A stretch of DNA of 64,000 nt from Mesorhizobium sp. B2-1-8 (GCF_006442545.2 NZ_CP083952.1:3697501-3761500); one strand, 5' to 3'; counted from the first letter of the stretch, positions 39,124 to 50,281 are shown. The notes: generated by a model not told the origin, from the letters alone. Translations and numbers: made by a program.

Positions 39124-39557
39124 GCCGCGCCGTCTGCTGCTATCCTTCTGCAAAGAATGATATTGGAATGGCCTTCGGGCCATCCCGCCAGTTCGGCCAT
39201 GCGTTCGAAGCCAGCCTTTTCATACAGGCCTGGTGCCTGGAAGTCGTGGCTGGAGACCCAGATCTTCTTGACGCCGCGATCCGCGGCCTCGGCGACAAAG
39301 GCGTCGAGCAACTGCCTTGCGTAGCCGCGGCCCCGGTGAGCCTCGTCAATCCACATCAATGTGAGTTCGGACGTGCCAGCCCAGGAGTAGCCGGCGGCTA
39401 CTCCGATCGCGTGTCCCGCATCATCACGGATGACAAAGGCCAGGCTCCGGTCATCGTCGCGGTCCGTTACACGCCGGTTGTCACGATGAAGACGCTCCTC
39501 GAGCGAACTCAATTCGACTGGAGACAGGTCGTGCTCGGCCGCAATGCGAGCGTCCAT
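39120..39557 (-). CDS. GNAT-family N-acetyltransferase
   Basis: 145 residues. The acetyl-CoA site is visible as LTLMWIDEAHRGRGYARQLLDAF (motif A, R-G-x-G-Y/A type), followed by SSHDFQAPGLYEKAGFERMAE (motif B, late strand). Substrate unknown. Its ATG overlaps the stop of the upstream oxidoreductase by one base (TGATG), so it is probably translated from the same transcript, though a functional tie is not obvious. The frame is open further upstream, but the ATG at 39557 gives family length. Confidence 0.87.
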   Translation of the reverse strand: MDARIAAEHDLSPVELSSLEERLHRDNRRVTDRDDDRSLAFVIRDDAGHAIGVAAGYSWAGTSELTLMWIDEAHRGRGYARQLLDAFVAEAADRGVKKIWVSSHDFQAPGLYEKAGFERMAELAGWPEGHSNIILCRRIAADGAA

Positions 39558-40348
39558 CAAATCCCGCCGTACCAGTCGTAGCCATTGTCTTCCCAATAGC
39601 CGCCGCGGCCGCCGCCGACATTGGCGAAGCCGTCGACCAGTTCGATCTTGTAGAGATATTTCGGCATCTTGTAGCCGAGCTGACGTTCGACACGGACGCG
39701 TAGCGGCGCGCCGTTCTCGACCGGCAGCGGCTTGCCGTTCAGGCCATAGGCAAGGATCGTTTGCGGATGGCGGGCATCGATCAGGTCGATGGTGCCGTAA
39801 TATTTGATGTCGCCCGACAGGCTGCGGTCGATCGTGTCGAGGCAGTGGAACATGACATAGCGCGCCTGCGGCTTGACCACCGCCTGGTCGAGCACCAGCG
39901 CCAGCGGCGTACCTGTCCATTTGGCGATGCAGCTCCAGCCTTCGACGCAATCGTGGCGGGTGATCTGGGTACGGCTCGGCATGTTCATGAGCTGCTCGCG
40001 GGTGAGCGACAACGGCTTTTCGACGAGGCCTGACACCTCCAGACGCCAATCGGCGAAGTTGTTGGTGAGCAGGGCTTTGTATGTGTCGTCATCCGGCGCG
40101 GTCACGCCGTTTGGCCGCATAGGCTGACGGATATCGGCCTCGGTGAATTCCGGCGCCAGCGAATTGCCGCCGCCGAGCAACCGTTGTGCCTTGTGGGTCA
40201 GGCCATTGGCGTTTTCGAGGAAACTGCGCAAGCCGCCACCGATGCCGAGGCCGCTATCGAAGGCATCGCAGCCCGACAGCATGATGCCGGAAGCGCCGAG
40301 GCTGGCGGCGGTGAGGAATTTTCGGCGGCTGATCTCAAATTTCGCCAT
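39557..40348 (-). CDS. Tat-exported molybdopterin-dependent oxidoreductase (sulfite oxidase/MsrP-like)
   Basis: 263 residues. A twin-arginine signal SRRKFLTAAS at residues 7-16 is followed by a lipobox-like LSGC (Cys27), suggesting export folded and possibly lipid-anchored. The sulfite oxidase-type molybdopterin domain has the Mo-ligand cysteine in TRHDCVEGWS (Cys134) and the later YVMFHCLDTIDRSLSGDIKYYGTIDLID. It may reduce sulfoxides like MsrP (YedY) or oxidise another small substrate; it is shorter than MsrP and the substrate is not assigned. The cytochrome b gene lies immediately upstream, one base away, and is a plausible electron partner. Confidence 0.85.
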   Translation of the reverse strand: MAKFEISRRKFLTAASLGASGIMLSGCDAFDSGLGIGGGLRSFLENANGLTHKAQRLLGGGNSLAPEFTEADIRQPMRPNGVTAPDDDTYKALLTNNFADWRLEVSGLVEKPLSLTREQLMNMPSRTQITRHDCVEGWSCIAKWTGTPLALVLDQAVVKPQARYVMFHCLDTIDRSLSGDIKYYGTIDLIDARHPQTILAYGLNGKPLPVENGAPLRVRVERQLGYKMPKYLYKIELVDGFANVGGGRGGYWEDNGYDWYGGI

Positions 40349-40349
40349 G

Positions 40350-41231
40350 TCAGACACTCCTCTCGGACGTTTTGGAGTCATGCACGGGAGGATCGGTGCG
40401 GTACCAGCCGGTGATGATCGAGCGCAGTTCGTTGATCGGGCCGGCGGCAAGGATCATCAGGATGTGGACGACGAAGAAGGCGACCAGCAGAACCATGACG
40501 CTGAAATGGATGGTGCGTGCGGTCTGCCGGCCGCCGAGCAGATCGTTGAGAAACGGCAGCACCGAATCCATGCTCGGCGACATGGCGAGACCAGTGATGA
40601 TCATCAGCGGCAAGAGCACGAACAGCACGCCGCCATAAGCCATTTTCTGCAGCGTGTTGTACTCGCGCGTGTGATGGAATTTGAGCCTGGCGTGGTTGGC
40701 GATGTCCTGTGGCAAGCGCTTGAGATCATCCAGGCGCGGCGCCAGATCGCGGCGGATGTGGCCGTTGATCAGGCTGGCGACCAGCCAGACGATCAAGGTC
40801 GTCGTCAGTATCCAGGCAAAGAAGAAATGGATGACGCGGGCGGTGCCGAGGTCATAGTAGGAGGGAATCGTCGCCCAGGACGGGAAACCGCGCGCCGTCT
40901 CGTTGCCTGTCGGACCCGACCAGCCGAGGACACCTGTCGTGTCGAAACGGTGCCCGAAGATTTCGGTATAACCGCGCGGCCCGGCATTGGTGTTTTCGGC
41001 GCCTATGGCGAAAATGGTGTTGTTGTAGCCGAAGCCGGATTGCTTGCCGATGTAGAGCTGCGGCCGAGCATTGAAGATCTGCAGGCCGGAAAGAAGCATG
41101 AAAAACAACGAGATGGCCCAGAGCCAGTGTGTCAGCCGCGTCCAGCGCGACTGGCGATAGATCAATGTTTTCTCTTTTGAAGCGGGGACACCCGGTTCAA
41201 TTTCGGATTGGCTTCTGGCAACCGATTCCAT
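40350..41231 (-). CDS. Cytochrome b561/b6-like membrane protein
   Basis: 293 residues with four main transmembrane helices containing histidines suited to haem ligation: TRLTHWLWAISLFFMLLSG, RVIHFFFAWILTTTLIVWL, the GGVLFVLLPLMIITGLAMS helix and RTIHFSVMVLLVAFFVVHI. This matches the cytochrome b561 family used as membrane partners of periplasmic oxidoreductases. It starts at 41231 and ends one base before the molybdopterin enzyme gene, so the two are co-expressed and probably exchange electrons with the quinone pool. Confidence 0.88.
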   Translation of the reverse strand: MESVARSQSEIEPGVPASKEKTLIYRQSRWTRLTHWLWAISLFFMLLSGLQIFNARPQLYIGKQSGFGYNNTIFAIGAENTNAGPRGYTEIFGHRFDTTGVLGWSGPTGNETARGFPSWATIPSYYDLGTARVIHFFFAWILTTTLIVWLVASLINGHIRRDLAPRLDDLKRLPQDIANHARLKFHHTREYNTLQKMAYGGVLFVLLPLMIITGLAMSPSMDSVLPFLNDLLGGRQTARTIHFSVMVLLVAFFVVHILMILAAGPINELRSIITGWYRTDPPVHDSKTSERSV

Positions 41232-41329
41232 CTTGTCTGGTCTCCCGTGCCTTGCGGCTTGGCCTACGCGTTCATTGTCCTCCTGATACGTCGCGATCCA
41301 AACCGATGTTTCATCCGATCACGGATTTA

Positions 41330-42007
41330 TTACGGACCACCCAGGCTGACGGCGAGATTGACGGCCGCGGCGACGATGACCGTGTTGAAGAAGAACGACA
41401 GGACCGAGTGCACAAGCACGACACGACGCATGTGCGTCGTCGAGATGTTGGTGTCGGCGGTCTGCGCCGTCATGCCGATGACGGTCGAGAAGTAGAGGAA
41501 ATCCCAGCCCTCGGGGCGTTTGTCGCCCGGGAACAGCAGGCCGCCGACCGGGATCTTCTTATTGGTGTCGGTGTCGACCGCGTCGCCGTCCATCCAGTAG
41601 ACATGGGCATAATGGAGCGCCGCCATGGCATGGATTGTGAACCAGCCGAGCGGGATCGACAGCAGTGCGAAGCCGAGTTCGATCGGGTGACCTCCGTCCT
41701 TCCGATTGATCAGCAGGAACAGGGAGATAACGGCAACGCCGACGACAACGAGCGTCACAGCGAAGATGACCAGCACCGGCTGATCGGTGGCGCGTGCATT
41801 CTTGCTGAGATATTTGCCGGTGAGTTTGGGCATCTGGCTGACGACAAGAATGACGTAAGCGGCGAAAAATGCGTTGGCCCCGATCGAGTAGGCGAGCGGG
41901 GCGTGCAGCAGCAACGCCACGAGCAGCGCAAACGCACCGATACAAGCCGAGACTGCGAACAGCATATGGCGCTGCATCGGATTCTTGACCGGGGTTTCGG
42001 CAGCCAT
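41330..42007 (-). CDS. DUF1345 membrane protein
   Basis: 225 residues with several hydrophobic helices, including AFALLVALLLHAPLAYSIGANAFFAAYVI and VILAVTLVV-type segments. The soluble stretch AALHYAHVYWMDGD and the C-terminal FNTVIVAAAVNLAVSLGG match DUF1345, an inner-membrane family of unknown function. ATG 42007 with GGAG seven bases upstream is preferred over GTG 42019. It is 98 bases upstream of the cytochrome b gene on the same strand. Confidence 0.85.
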   Translation of the reverse strand: MAAETPVKNPMQRHMLFAVSACIGAFALLVALLLHAPLAYSIGANAFFAAYVILVVSQMPKLTGKYLSKNARATDQPVLVIFAVTLVVVGVAVISLFLLINRKDGGHPIELGFALLSIPLGWFTIHAMAALHYAHVYWMDGDAVDTDTNKKIPVGGLLFPGDKRPEGWDFLYFSTVIGMTAQTADTNISTTHMRRVVLVHSVLSFFFNTVIVAAAVNLAVSLGGP

Positions 42008-42037
42008 GGCGGTCTCCACCTGGATGGCGCTTTGTTG

Positions 42038-42505
42038 CTAGCTTGATGTGGCGGATTTCAGCGCCCGCCGCAAGATACGGTCGAGTTCGCCGAGGAAACG
42101 CGAGCGGTCCTGCGGCGCAAAACTGGCGTTGTAGCCCTTGCTTTCGCCGGTTTCGCGTAGATGCTGCTTGAGGTCCCGCATCGCCACCGCCATGCCGATC
42201 GTCTCGGGTGTGAAGGGCCGCCCGGTCGGTCCCAGCACATGCGCGCCGAGCGCCACCGTGCGGGCGGCAAGCGGAATGTCCGCCGTCACCACGATGTCGT
42301 TGGACTTGGCGTTCTCGACGATCCAGTCGTCAGCGGCATCGGCGCCCTTGGAGACCACGACATTGCGGATCATCGGGTCGCGGGAAGGGCGCAGGCCGCC
42401 ATTGGAGACGTAGGTTACGACAATGCCATGGCGCTCGGCGACCTTTTCTACCTCGGCCTTCACCGGGCAGGCGTCGGCGTCGACGTAGATGGCGGGTGCG
42501 GGCAT
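42038..42505 (-). CDS. yaiI: YaiI/YqxD family protein (DUF188)
   Basis: 155 residues. The N-terminal IYVDADACPVKAEVEKVA, the middle SNDIVVTADIPLAARTVALGAHVLGPTG and the C-terminal RDLKQHLRETGE are the conserved blocks of DUF188. The fold is PIN/5'-nuclease-like and the early Asp residues could bind metal; activity is unproven. GGAG precedes the ATG. It lies 65 bases downstream of gfa. Confidence 0.92.
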   Translation of the reverse strand: MPAPAIYVDADACPVKAEVEKVAERHGIVVTYVSNGGLRPSRDPMIRNVVVSKGADAADDWIVENAKSNDIVVTADIPLAARTVALGAHVLGPTGRPFTPETIGMAVAMRDLKQHLRETGESKGYNASFAPQDRSRFLGELDRILRRALKSATSS

Positions 42506-42570
42506 TGTTTCTCCAGAAAACGCGCAGGGACCGGAAACATGTCCGGCCCCTGCCTGAAATCTCATAGCGG

Positions 42571-43140
42571 TCAGGCCGGCAAAGCGCCGGACTTCTTGGC
42601 CGTCCAGGTGGCGATGTAGTCCATCAGGCCCGGGTTGAGGCAATCGTAAGGCTCCAGGCCGATTGTCCTCAGCCTGCCGCGAATGCCGTCCATCCGGCTC
42701 GGGTCGACACCCGATTCGATGATCGACGAGACAAAGGCGGTGAAGCCCGGAGGCGACCAGCCGTCTTCCTCGAAGCGCTCGGGGTGGATGAAGGACAGGC
42801 CCTTGAACGGATGGTCGCGCTCGACCGGTCCGTGCATGTGGACGCCGCATTGGGTGCAGGCATGACGCTGGATCAGCGCTGACGGGTCGACCACCTTCAG
42901 CTTGTCGCCGTTCTCGGTGACGGTGACATCGCCGGTACCGGCAACCGCCACCACCGAGAATATAGCGCCTTCGGGCTTCCAGCATTTGGTGCAGCCGCAG
43001 GCGTGGTTGTGGGCGATCTGGCCCTTGACCCTCACCTTGACCGGGTTGCTGGTGCAGGCGCAGACCAATGTGCCGCCGGCAAAGCTCGCGCTCTCCTTCG
43101 GCAAACCATTGTCGATTTTCGGATGCAGTTTCTCCGCCAT
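42571..43140 (-). CDS. gfa: S-(hydroxymethyl)glutathione synthase Gfa
   Basis: 189 residues, a GFA-fold protein with zinc-binding cysteine sets: [23 protein letters not shown] and [13 protein letters not shown]. It speeds the condensation of formaldehyde with glutathione. Formaldehyde oxidation then continues through the class III alcohol dehydrogenase encoded just upstream. GGAGG precedes the ATG. The two genes together form a formaldehyde-detoxification unit. Confidence 0.94.
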   Translation of the reverse strand: MAEKLHPKIDNGLPKESASFAGGTLVCACTSNPVKVRVKGQIAHNHACGCTKCWKPEGAIFSVVAVAGTGDVTVTENGDKLKVVDPSALIQRHACTQCGVHMHGPVERDHPFKGLSFIHPERFEEDGWSPPGFTAFVSSIIESGVDPSRMDGIRGRLRTIGLEPYDCLNPGLMDYIATWTAKKSGALPA

Positions 43141-43172
43141 TTTTCTCTCCTCCCATGTTTCACCACAGGGGT

Positions 43173-43192
43173 CGCCGGCCGGTTGGCCGGCG
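43173..43192 (-). repeat. GC hairpin between the formaldehyde dehydrogenase gene and gfa
   Basis: Perfect arms CGCCGGCC and GGCCGGCG around loop GGTT, with no T tract. In the 66-base gap between the two genes it could stabilise or trim the upstream message, or partly attenuate transcription, so that the two products are made in different amounts. Effect inferred. Confidence 0.5.
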
Positions 43193-43206
43193 GCGTGTGG
43201 CCGTCT

Positions 43207-44334
<1,128 letters not shown>

Positions 44335-44578
44335 CGGGCAATTCCTCCAGAGGCGATTTTTGTAGCCAAGTTTTCAGGTTTTGGGCTGCTCATCAACTGT
44401 CAGATGAGACGAAATGTCGGCTTTGTTGACGCAGATAGCACACCATTCGATAACCGGCCCGGCAGCGGGCGCGATGGTGCGTCGGTAGCGGCGACTTTCA
44501 TGGCGCCATGCCGGTACTTGAGACATGGCGCCATAGTCCATAGAACTGAACTGTCTGCCGGAGGGGAATTCTGCCCGC

Positions 44579-46591
44579 ATGTTCACCAAGATCCTGATCG
44601 CCAACCGTGGCGAGATCGCCTGCCGCGTCATCAGGACGGCGCGCAAGATGGGCATTGCCACGGTCGCCGTCTATTCCGACGCCGATCGCGATGCCGTGCA
44701 TGTCGAAATGGCCGACGAGGCGGTGCATATCGGGCCGTCACCCGCCGCGCAGAGTTATCTCGTTCCTGAAAAGATCATCGCCGCCTGCAAGGCGACCGGC
44801 GCCCAGGCCGTGCATCCGGGCTATGGCTTCCTGTCCGAGCGAGCCACGTTCTGCGAAGCGCTGGAAGCGGAAGGCATCGTCTTCATCGGGCCGAAGCCCA
44901 AGGCGATCAAGGCGATGGGCGACAAGATCGAATCGAAGAAATTCGCCAACGCGGCTGAGGTTTCGACGGTTCCGGGCTGGCTTGGCGTCATCGAAAATGC
45001 CGACCATGCCGAAAAGATAGCCGGCGAAATCGGCTATCCCGTGATGATCAAGGCCTCGGCCGGCGGCGGCGGAAAAGGCATGCGCATTGCCTGGGACAGG
45101 TCGGAAGTGCGCGACGGTTTTGACCGGGCCCGCTCCGAGGCCAAGAGTTCGTTCGGCGACGACCGCGTCTTCATCGAAAAATTCGTCGTCGACCCACGTC
45201 ACATCGAGATCCAGGTGCTGGCCGACGCGCATGGCAACGCGCTCTATCTCGGCGAACGCGAATGCTCGATCCAGCGCCGCAACCAGAAGGTGGCGGAAGA
45301 GGCGCCGTCGCCATTCCTCGATGCCAAGACGCGCAAGGCGATGGGCGAGCAGTCGGTGGCGCTGGCCAGGGCCGTCGACTACCAGAGCGCCGGCACCGTC
45401 GAATTCATCGTCGACAAGGACAAGAACTTCTATTTCCTTGAAATGAATACACGATTGCAGGTCGAACATCCGGTGACGGAGCTCGTCACAGGTATCGATC
45501 TGGTCGAGCAGATGATCCGCGTCGCCGCCGGCGAGAAACTCGCCATCAGGCAGAGCGACGTGAAGCTGAACGGCTGGGCGGTGGAAAGCCGGCTCTACGC
45601 CGAGGATCCCTATCGCAATTTCCTGCCGTCGATCGGCCGGCTGACGCGCTATCGGCCGCCGGAGGAAGGACAGTTCGGCGACATCGTCATCCGCAATGAT
45701 ACCGGCGTCACCGAAGGCTCGGAAATTTCGATGTTCTACGATCCGATGCTCGCCAAGCTATGCACCTGGGCACCGACGCGGCTCGAGGCGATAGACGCTA
45801 TGTCGGAATCGCTCGACAGCTTTGTCGTCGACGGCATCGAGCACAACATCCCGTTCCTGGCGGCGCTGATGCAGCATCCGCGCTGGCGGGAAGGGGCGAT
45901 ATCGACCGGCTTCATCGCGGAGGAATATCCCGACGGTTTTGCCCCCGTCGTGCCGAACAGCGAGGAAAGAGCCGTGCTGGCATCGATCGTCACGGCGGTG
46001 GAACTACTGCGCCGCGACCGCCTCGACCGGCTGGGCGGACGGCTGGCGCCGCATTCGGGAGCGCTCAAGCGCGATTGGGTGGTGAAGATCGGCGAAGACT
46101 ATCTGCCGGCTTCGATCCTCGAAGGCATGATTTCGATCCCGATGGAAATCGACCTGTCCATCGATGGCGGCAAGGCGCTGACCGTTTCGTCCGATTGGCG
46201 GCCGGGTGACCTGATCTGGCGCGGCACGGTCGGCAAGCGCAGGGTTGCGGCCCAGATCCGGCCTGTCGCCAATGGCCTTCGCATCGCCTGGAAGGGCATG
46301 TCGGTGACCGCGCGCGCCATGCTGCCGCGCACCGCCGAATTGGAAAGGCTGATGCCGGAGAAAGTGGCACCGGACACATCGAAACTGCTGCTCTGCCCGA
46401 TGCCCGGCCTCGTCGTGTCGATCGCTGTCGCCGAAGGCCAGGAGGTCAAGTTCGGCGAGACTTTGGCCGTGGTCGAGGCGATGAAGATGGAAAACGTGCT
46501 GCGCGCCGATCGCGATCTCGTCGTGGCGAAACTCAACGCCAAACCGGGCGACAGCCTGGCCGTGGACGCGATAATCATGGAGTTTGCGTGA
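44579..46591 (+). CDS. pccA: Biotin-containing acyl-CoA carboxylase alpha subunit (propionyl-CoA type)
   Basis: 670 residues. Biotin carboxylase domain from residue 1 (MFTKILIANRGEIACRVIRTA), ATP-grasp with SAGGGGKGMRIAW and RDCSIQRR-like ECSIQRRNQKVAEEAPSP, then a linker region and a biotinyl domain with AMKMEN (biotinyl Lys636). Propionyl-CoA specificity is favoured by the C-terminal linker seen in PccA; methylcrotonyl-CoA carboxylase is the main alternative. The beta subunit gene pccB is not in the window. It is divergent from frmA. Confidence 0.9.
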   Translation: MFTKILIANRGEIACRVIRTARKMGIATVAVYSDADRDAVHVEMADEAVHIGPSPAAQSYLVPEKIIAACKATGAQAVHPGYGFLSERATFCEALEAEGIVFIGPKPKAIKAMGDKIESKKFANAAEVSTVPGWLGVIENADHAEKIAGEIGYPVMIKASAGGGGKGMRIAWDRSEVRDGFDRARSEAKSSFGDDRVFIEKFVVDPRHIEIQVLADAHGNALYLGERECSIQRRNQKVAEEAPSPFLDAKTRKAMGEQSVALARAVDYQSAGTVEFIVDKDKNFYFLEMNTRLQVEHPVTELVTGIDLVEQMIRVAAGEKLAIRQSDVKLNGWAVESRLYAEDPYRNFLPSIGRLTRYRPPEEGQFGDIVIRNDTGVTEGSEISMFYDPMLAKLCTWAPTRLEAIDAMSESLDSFVVDGIEHNIPFLAALMQHPRWREGAISTGFIAEEYPDGFAPVVPNSEERAVLASIVTAVELLRRDRLDRLGGRLAPHSGALKRDWVVKIGEDYLPASILEGMISIPMEIDLSIDGGKALTVSSDWRPGDLIWRGTVGKRRVAAQIRPVANGLRIAWKGMSVTARAMLPRTAELERLMPEKVAPDTSKLLLCPMPGLVVSIAVAEGQEVKFGETLAVVEAMKMENVLRADRDLVVAKLNAKPGDSLAVDAIIMEFA

Positions 46592-46698
46592 GCGGGCTGG
46601 ATCCCTGTGGTCAGTAGTCGTTTGTGCTGGACTGGTATCGCCCGGTCCCGGACAATACATTTCCATCGACTCAAAGACCTTCGGCAGCGCGAGAAACC

Positions 46699-49600
46699 AT
46701 GGCGGATGACAGACTTCCACGCGATCCCCTGAAGCGCGAAGCAGCAATTGCGGCCGCGCGGCCGGAGGTGCCGGCGCGGTCGTTCGTCCATCTTCGCGTG
46801 CATTCGGCCTATTCGCTGCTCGAGGGCGCGCTGCAACTCGGCAAGATCGTTGACCACGCGGTGAAAGACGAAGCGCCGGCCATCGCCGTCACCGACACCA
46901 ACAATCTGTTTGGCGCCTTGGAGTTCGCCCAGAAGGCGGTGAAGGAAGGCATCCAGCCGATCATCGGCTGCCAGATCGCACTCGCCTTCTCCGGCGAAAA
47001 CAGCGACGGCCAGCGTGACCGCCGTCGGCAAGGCCCCGATATGCGGCCGATCGTGCTGCTCGCGGCCACCGAAGCCGGCTATTCCAATCTCGTCCGGCTG
47101 GTCAGCCGCGTGTACCTCGAAACACCGCCCGGTGAAGCGGTGCACCTGACCACCGAAATGATGGACGGCCAATGTGACGGCCTGATTTGCCTCAGCGGCG
47201 GGCCGCGCGGCCCGATCGGCACAGCCCTGAAGGAAGATCGCCGCGATCTTGCCGAGGCGCGCCTGGTCACTCTCAAGACGATGTTCGGCGACCGCCTCTA
47301 TGTCGAATTGGACCGGGTTTCGGGCTACGATCGCATGATCGAGAAATCCTCGATCGATCTCGCCTATTCCCATGAATTGCCGCTGGTTGCCACCAACGAG
47401 GCCTTCTTCTCTTCGCGCGACGAATATGAGGCGCATGATGCGTTGATCGCCATCGCCGAGGGTTCGGTCGTCGCCGTCGATACCCGCCGCCGGCTGTCGC
47501 CGGACAATTTCCTGCGTAGCCAGGCCGATATGGCGAAATTGTTCGCCGACCTGCCGGAAGCGATCGACAACACGATCGAGATTGCGCTGCGCTGCTCCTA
47601 CTATCCGAAAACCCGCAGCCCGATCCTGCCACGGTTCACGGGCGGCGATGCCTCCGACAAGGACGCGGCCGAAAAGGCCGAGGCCGAGGAACTGGCGCGC
47701 CAGGCGCGCGAGGGGCTTAACGCAAGGCTCGCCTTGCACGGACCGACACCGGGCTACACGGTCGAGCAATATCGTGAGCGGCTCGAATTCGAGCTTGGCA
47801 TCATCGAGAAGATGAAATTCCCCGGCTACTTCCTGATCGTTGCCGACTTCATCAAATGGGCCAAGGCGCAAGGCATTCCGGTCGGGCCGGGGCGTGGTTC
47901 GGGCGCCGGTTCGCTTGTCGCCTATTCCACCACCATCACCGACATCGATCCGCTGCGCTTCTCGCTGCTGTTCGAGCGCTTTCTCAATCCGGACCGCGTG
48001 TCGATGCCCGACTTCGACATCGACTTCTGCCAGGATCGCCGCGAGGAAGTGATCCGCTACGTCCAGCAGAAATACGGCCGCGACCAGGTAGGCCAGATCA
48101 TCACCTTCGGTACGCTGCAGGCGCGCGCCGTGCTGCGCGACGTCGGCCGCGTGCTGCAGATGCCCTATGGCCAGGTCGACAAGCTCTCAAAAATGGTGCC
48201 GCAGAACCCGGCCAATCCGGTCAAGCTCGCCGACGCCATCGCCAACGAGCCGCGCTTTGCCGAGGAGGCCGAGAAGGAACCGATCGTCCAGACGCTGCTC
48301 GACATGGCGCAGAAGCTGGAGGGCCTCTACCGCCATGCCTCGACGCACGCCGCCGGCATCGTCATTGGCGACCGACCCTTGTCGGAACTGGTGCCGATGT
48401 ACCGCGATCCGCGCTCCGACATGCCTGTCACCCAGTTCAACATGAAATATGTCGAGCAGGCCGGGCTGGTGAAGTTCGATTTCCTCGGCCTGAAGACGCT
48501 GACGGTGCTGGAGACGGCGGTGAAGCTGATCCGTCGCCGCGGCATAGACATCGATCTCGCGACGATTCCGCTCGACGATCCCGATACCTATGCCATGCTG
48601 TCGCGCGGCGAGGTGGTCGGCGTGTTCCAGGTGGAAAGTGCCGGCATGCGCAAGGCGCTGATCGGCATGCGGCCCGACTGCATCGAGGACATCATCGCGC
48701 TGGTTGCCCTCTACCGGCCGGGACCGATGGAAAACATCCCGACCTACAACGCCAGAAAACATGGCGAGGAGGAGATGGCCTCGATTCATCCCAAGATCGA
48801 TCATCTGGTGAAGGAGACGCAAGGCGTCATCGTCTACCAGGAACAGGTGATGCAGATCGCGCAGGAGTTGTCCGGCTATTCGCTCGGCGAAGCCGACCTT
48901 CTGCGCCGCGCCATGGGCAAGAAGATCCGCGCCGAGATGGACAAGCAGCGTGAACGCTTCGTCACGGGTGCTGTCGAGCGCGGCGTCGCAAAGCCGCAAG
49001 CCGACTTCATTTTCGACCTCCTGGCCAAGTTCGCCGACTATGGTTTCAACAAGTCGCACGCCGCCGCCTACGCCGTCGTGTCCTACCAGACCGCCTATCT
49101 CAAGGCGCATTATCCGGTCGAGTTCCTGGCGGCGTCGATGACGCTCGACATGGGCAACACCGACAAGCTTGCCGACTTCCGCCAGGATGCGCTGCGCCTG
49201 GGCATCGAAGTCCTGGCGCCGTCGGTGATGACGAGTTTCCGTGCCTTCGAGGTCGGCGAGAACCGCATCTATTACTCGATGGCCGCGCTCAAGGGCGTCG
49301 GCGATGCCGCAGTGGAGCACATCGTCGCCGTTCGTGGCGAAAAGCCGTTCAAGAGTCTCGCCGATTTCTGCGAAAGGGTCGACCCGAAGATCGTCGGCAA
49401 GCGGGTATTCGAAAGCCTGATCATGGCCGGCGCGCTCGACTGCTTCGGCCACGACCGCGCCCAGATGTTGGCTGGCGTCGAACGGATGATGGGGCTGGCG
49501 TCGCTCGCCCAGCAGAACGCCGTTTCGGGCCAGGCCGACATCTTCGGCGCCTCGCTCGGTGCACAGTCGCAGGCGCTCAATCTGCCGGCGACCGATCCGT

Positions 49601-50226
49601 GGCTCGCTGCCGACCGGTTGCATCGCGAATTCCAGGTCGTCGGCTTCTATCTCTCGGCGCATCCGCTCGACGAGTACAAGGCGGCGCTGCAGAAGATGCG
49701 GGTTCAGAACTGGGCGGAGTTCTCGGCCGCCGTCAAGCGCGGCGCTTCCGCCGGCCGACTTGCCGGCACCGTTACCAGCAAGCAGGAGCGCAAGACACGC
49801 ACCGGCAACAAGATGGGCGTGGTGGCCTTTTCCGACACCTCCGGCCAGTACGAGGCCGTGTTGTTTTCAGAAGGATTGGCGCAGTACCGCGATCTCCTCG
49901 AAGCGGGCCGCTCCGTTGTCATCACAGTCGCGGCGGAGGACAGGCCCGAGGGCGTCAACCTGCGCATCAACTCCGTGCAATCGCTGGAGGACGAGGCAAG
50001 CCGCATTCAGAAGGCCCTGCGCATTTTCGTCAGGAACGATGGGCCTGCCTCGATGATCCAATCCCAGCTTACCCAGCGCGGTGAAAGCCAGGTGAGCATC
50101 ATCGTGATCAAGGAAGAGGCGCAGGGCGAGGTCGAGATTGCCCTGAATGGCGGCTACCGCGTCTCGCCGCAGATCGCCTCGGCAATGCGCGCCGTGCCGG
50201 GCGTGGTCGAAGTGGAACTGGTGTAA
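46699..50226 (+). CDS. dnaE: DNA polymerase III alpha subunit DnaE
   Basis: 1175 residues, DnaE1 length. PHP domain near the start (SFVHLRVHSAYSLLEGAL, AVTDTNNLFGALEF). Catalytic aspartates in PDFDIDF (Asp440 and Asp442). GPGRGSGAGSLVAYS and HASTHAAGIVIGD belong to the polymerase core; the tandem HhH and OB-fold C-terminal region follows (GTVTSKQERKTRTGNKMGVVAF). This is the main replicative polymerase, not the mutagenic DnaE2/ImuC. ATG 46699 is preferred to a start at 46624, which adds an unconserved leader. Confidence 0.97.
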   Translation: MADDRLPRDPLKREAAIAAARPEVPARSFVHLRVHSAYSLLEGALQLGKIVDHAVKDEAPAIAVTDTNNLFGALEFAQKAVKEGIQPIIGCQIALAFSGENSDGQRDRRRQGPDMRPIVLLAATEAGYSNLVRLVSRVYLETPPGEAVHLTTEMMDGQCDGLICLSGGPRGPIGTALKEDRRDLAEARLVTLKTMFGDRLYVELDRVSGYDRMIEKSSIDLAYSHELPLVATNEAFFSSRDEYEAHDALIAIAEGSVVAVDTRRRLSPDNFLRSQADMAKLFADLPEAIDNTIEIALRCSYYPKTRSPILPRFTGGDASDKDAAEKAEAEELARQAREGLNARLALHGPTPGYTVEQYRERLEFELGIIEKMKFPGYFLIVADFIKWAKAQGIPVGPGRGSGAGSLVAYSTTITDIDPLRFSLLFERFLNPDRVSMPDFDIDFCQDRREEVIRYVQQKYGRDQVGQIITFGTLQARAVLRDVGRVLQMPYGQVDKLSKMVPQNPANPVKLADAIANEPRFAEEAEKEPIVQTLLDMAQKLEGLYRHASTHAAGIVIGDRPLSELVPMYRDPRSDMPVTQFNMKYVEQAGLVKFDFLGLKTLTVLETAVKLIRRRGIDIDLATIPLDDPDTYAMLSRGEVVGVFQVESAGMRKALIGMRPDCIEDIIALVALYRPGPMENIPTYNARKHGEEEMASIHPKIDHLVKETQGVIVYQEQVMQIAQELSGYSLGEADLLRRAMGKKIRAEMDKQRERFVTGAVERGVAKPQADFIFDLLAKFADYGFNKSHAAAYAVVSYQTAYLKAHYPVEFLAASMTLDMGNTDKLADFRQDALRLGIEVLAPSVMTSFRAFEVGENRIYYSMAALKGVGDAAVEHIVAVRGEKPFKSLADFCERVDPKIVGKRVFESLIMAGALDCFGHDRAQMLAGVERMMGLASLAQQNAVSGQADIFGASLGAQSQALNLPATDPWLAADRLHREFQVVGFYLSAHPLDEYKAALQKMRVQNWAEFSAAVKRGASAGRLAGTVTSKQERKTRTGNKMGVVAFSDTSGQYEAVLFSEGLAQYRDLLEAGRSVVITVAAEDRPEGVNLRINSVQSLEDEASRIQKALRIFVRNDGPASMIQSQLTQRGESQVSIIVIKEEAQGEVEIALNGGYRVSPQIASAMRAVPGVVEVELV

Positions 50227-50281
50227 TCCGCGCGCTTGCCAGGCGGCTGCCCGCGGGCCGTCACCTGCTGCTCATGCCGGC

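Noticed and set aside
46099..47871. Long minus-strand frame opposite pccA and dnaE
   Set aside because: It crosses the ends of two clear genes and has no recognisable product.
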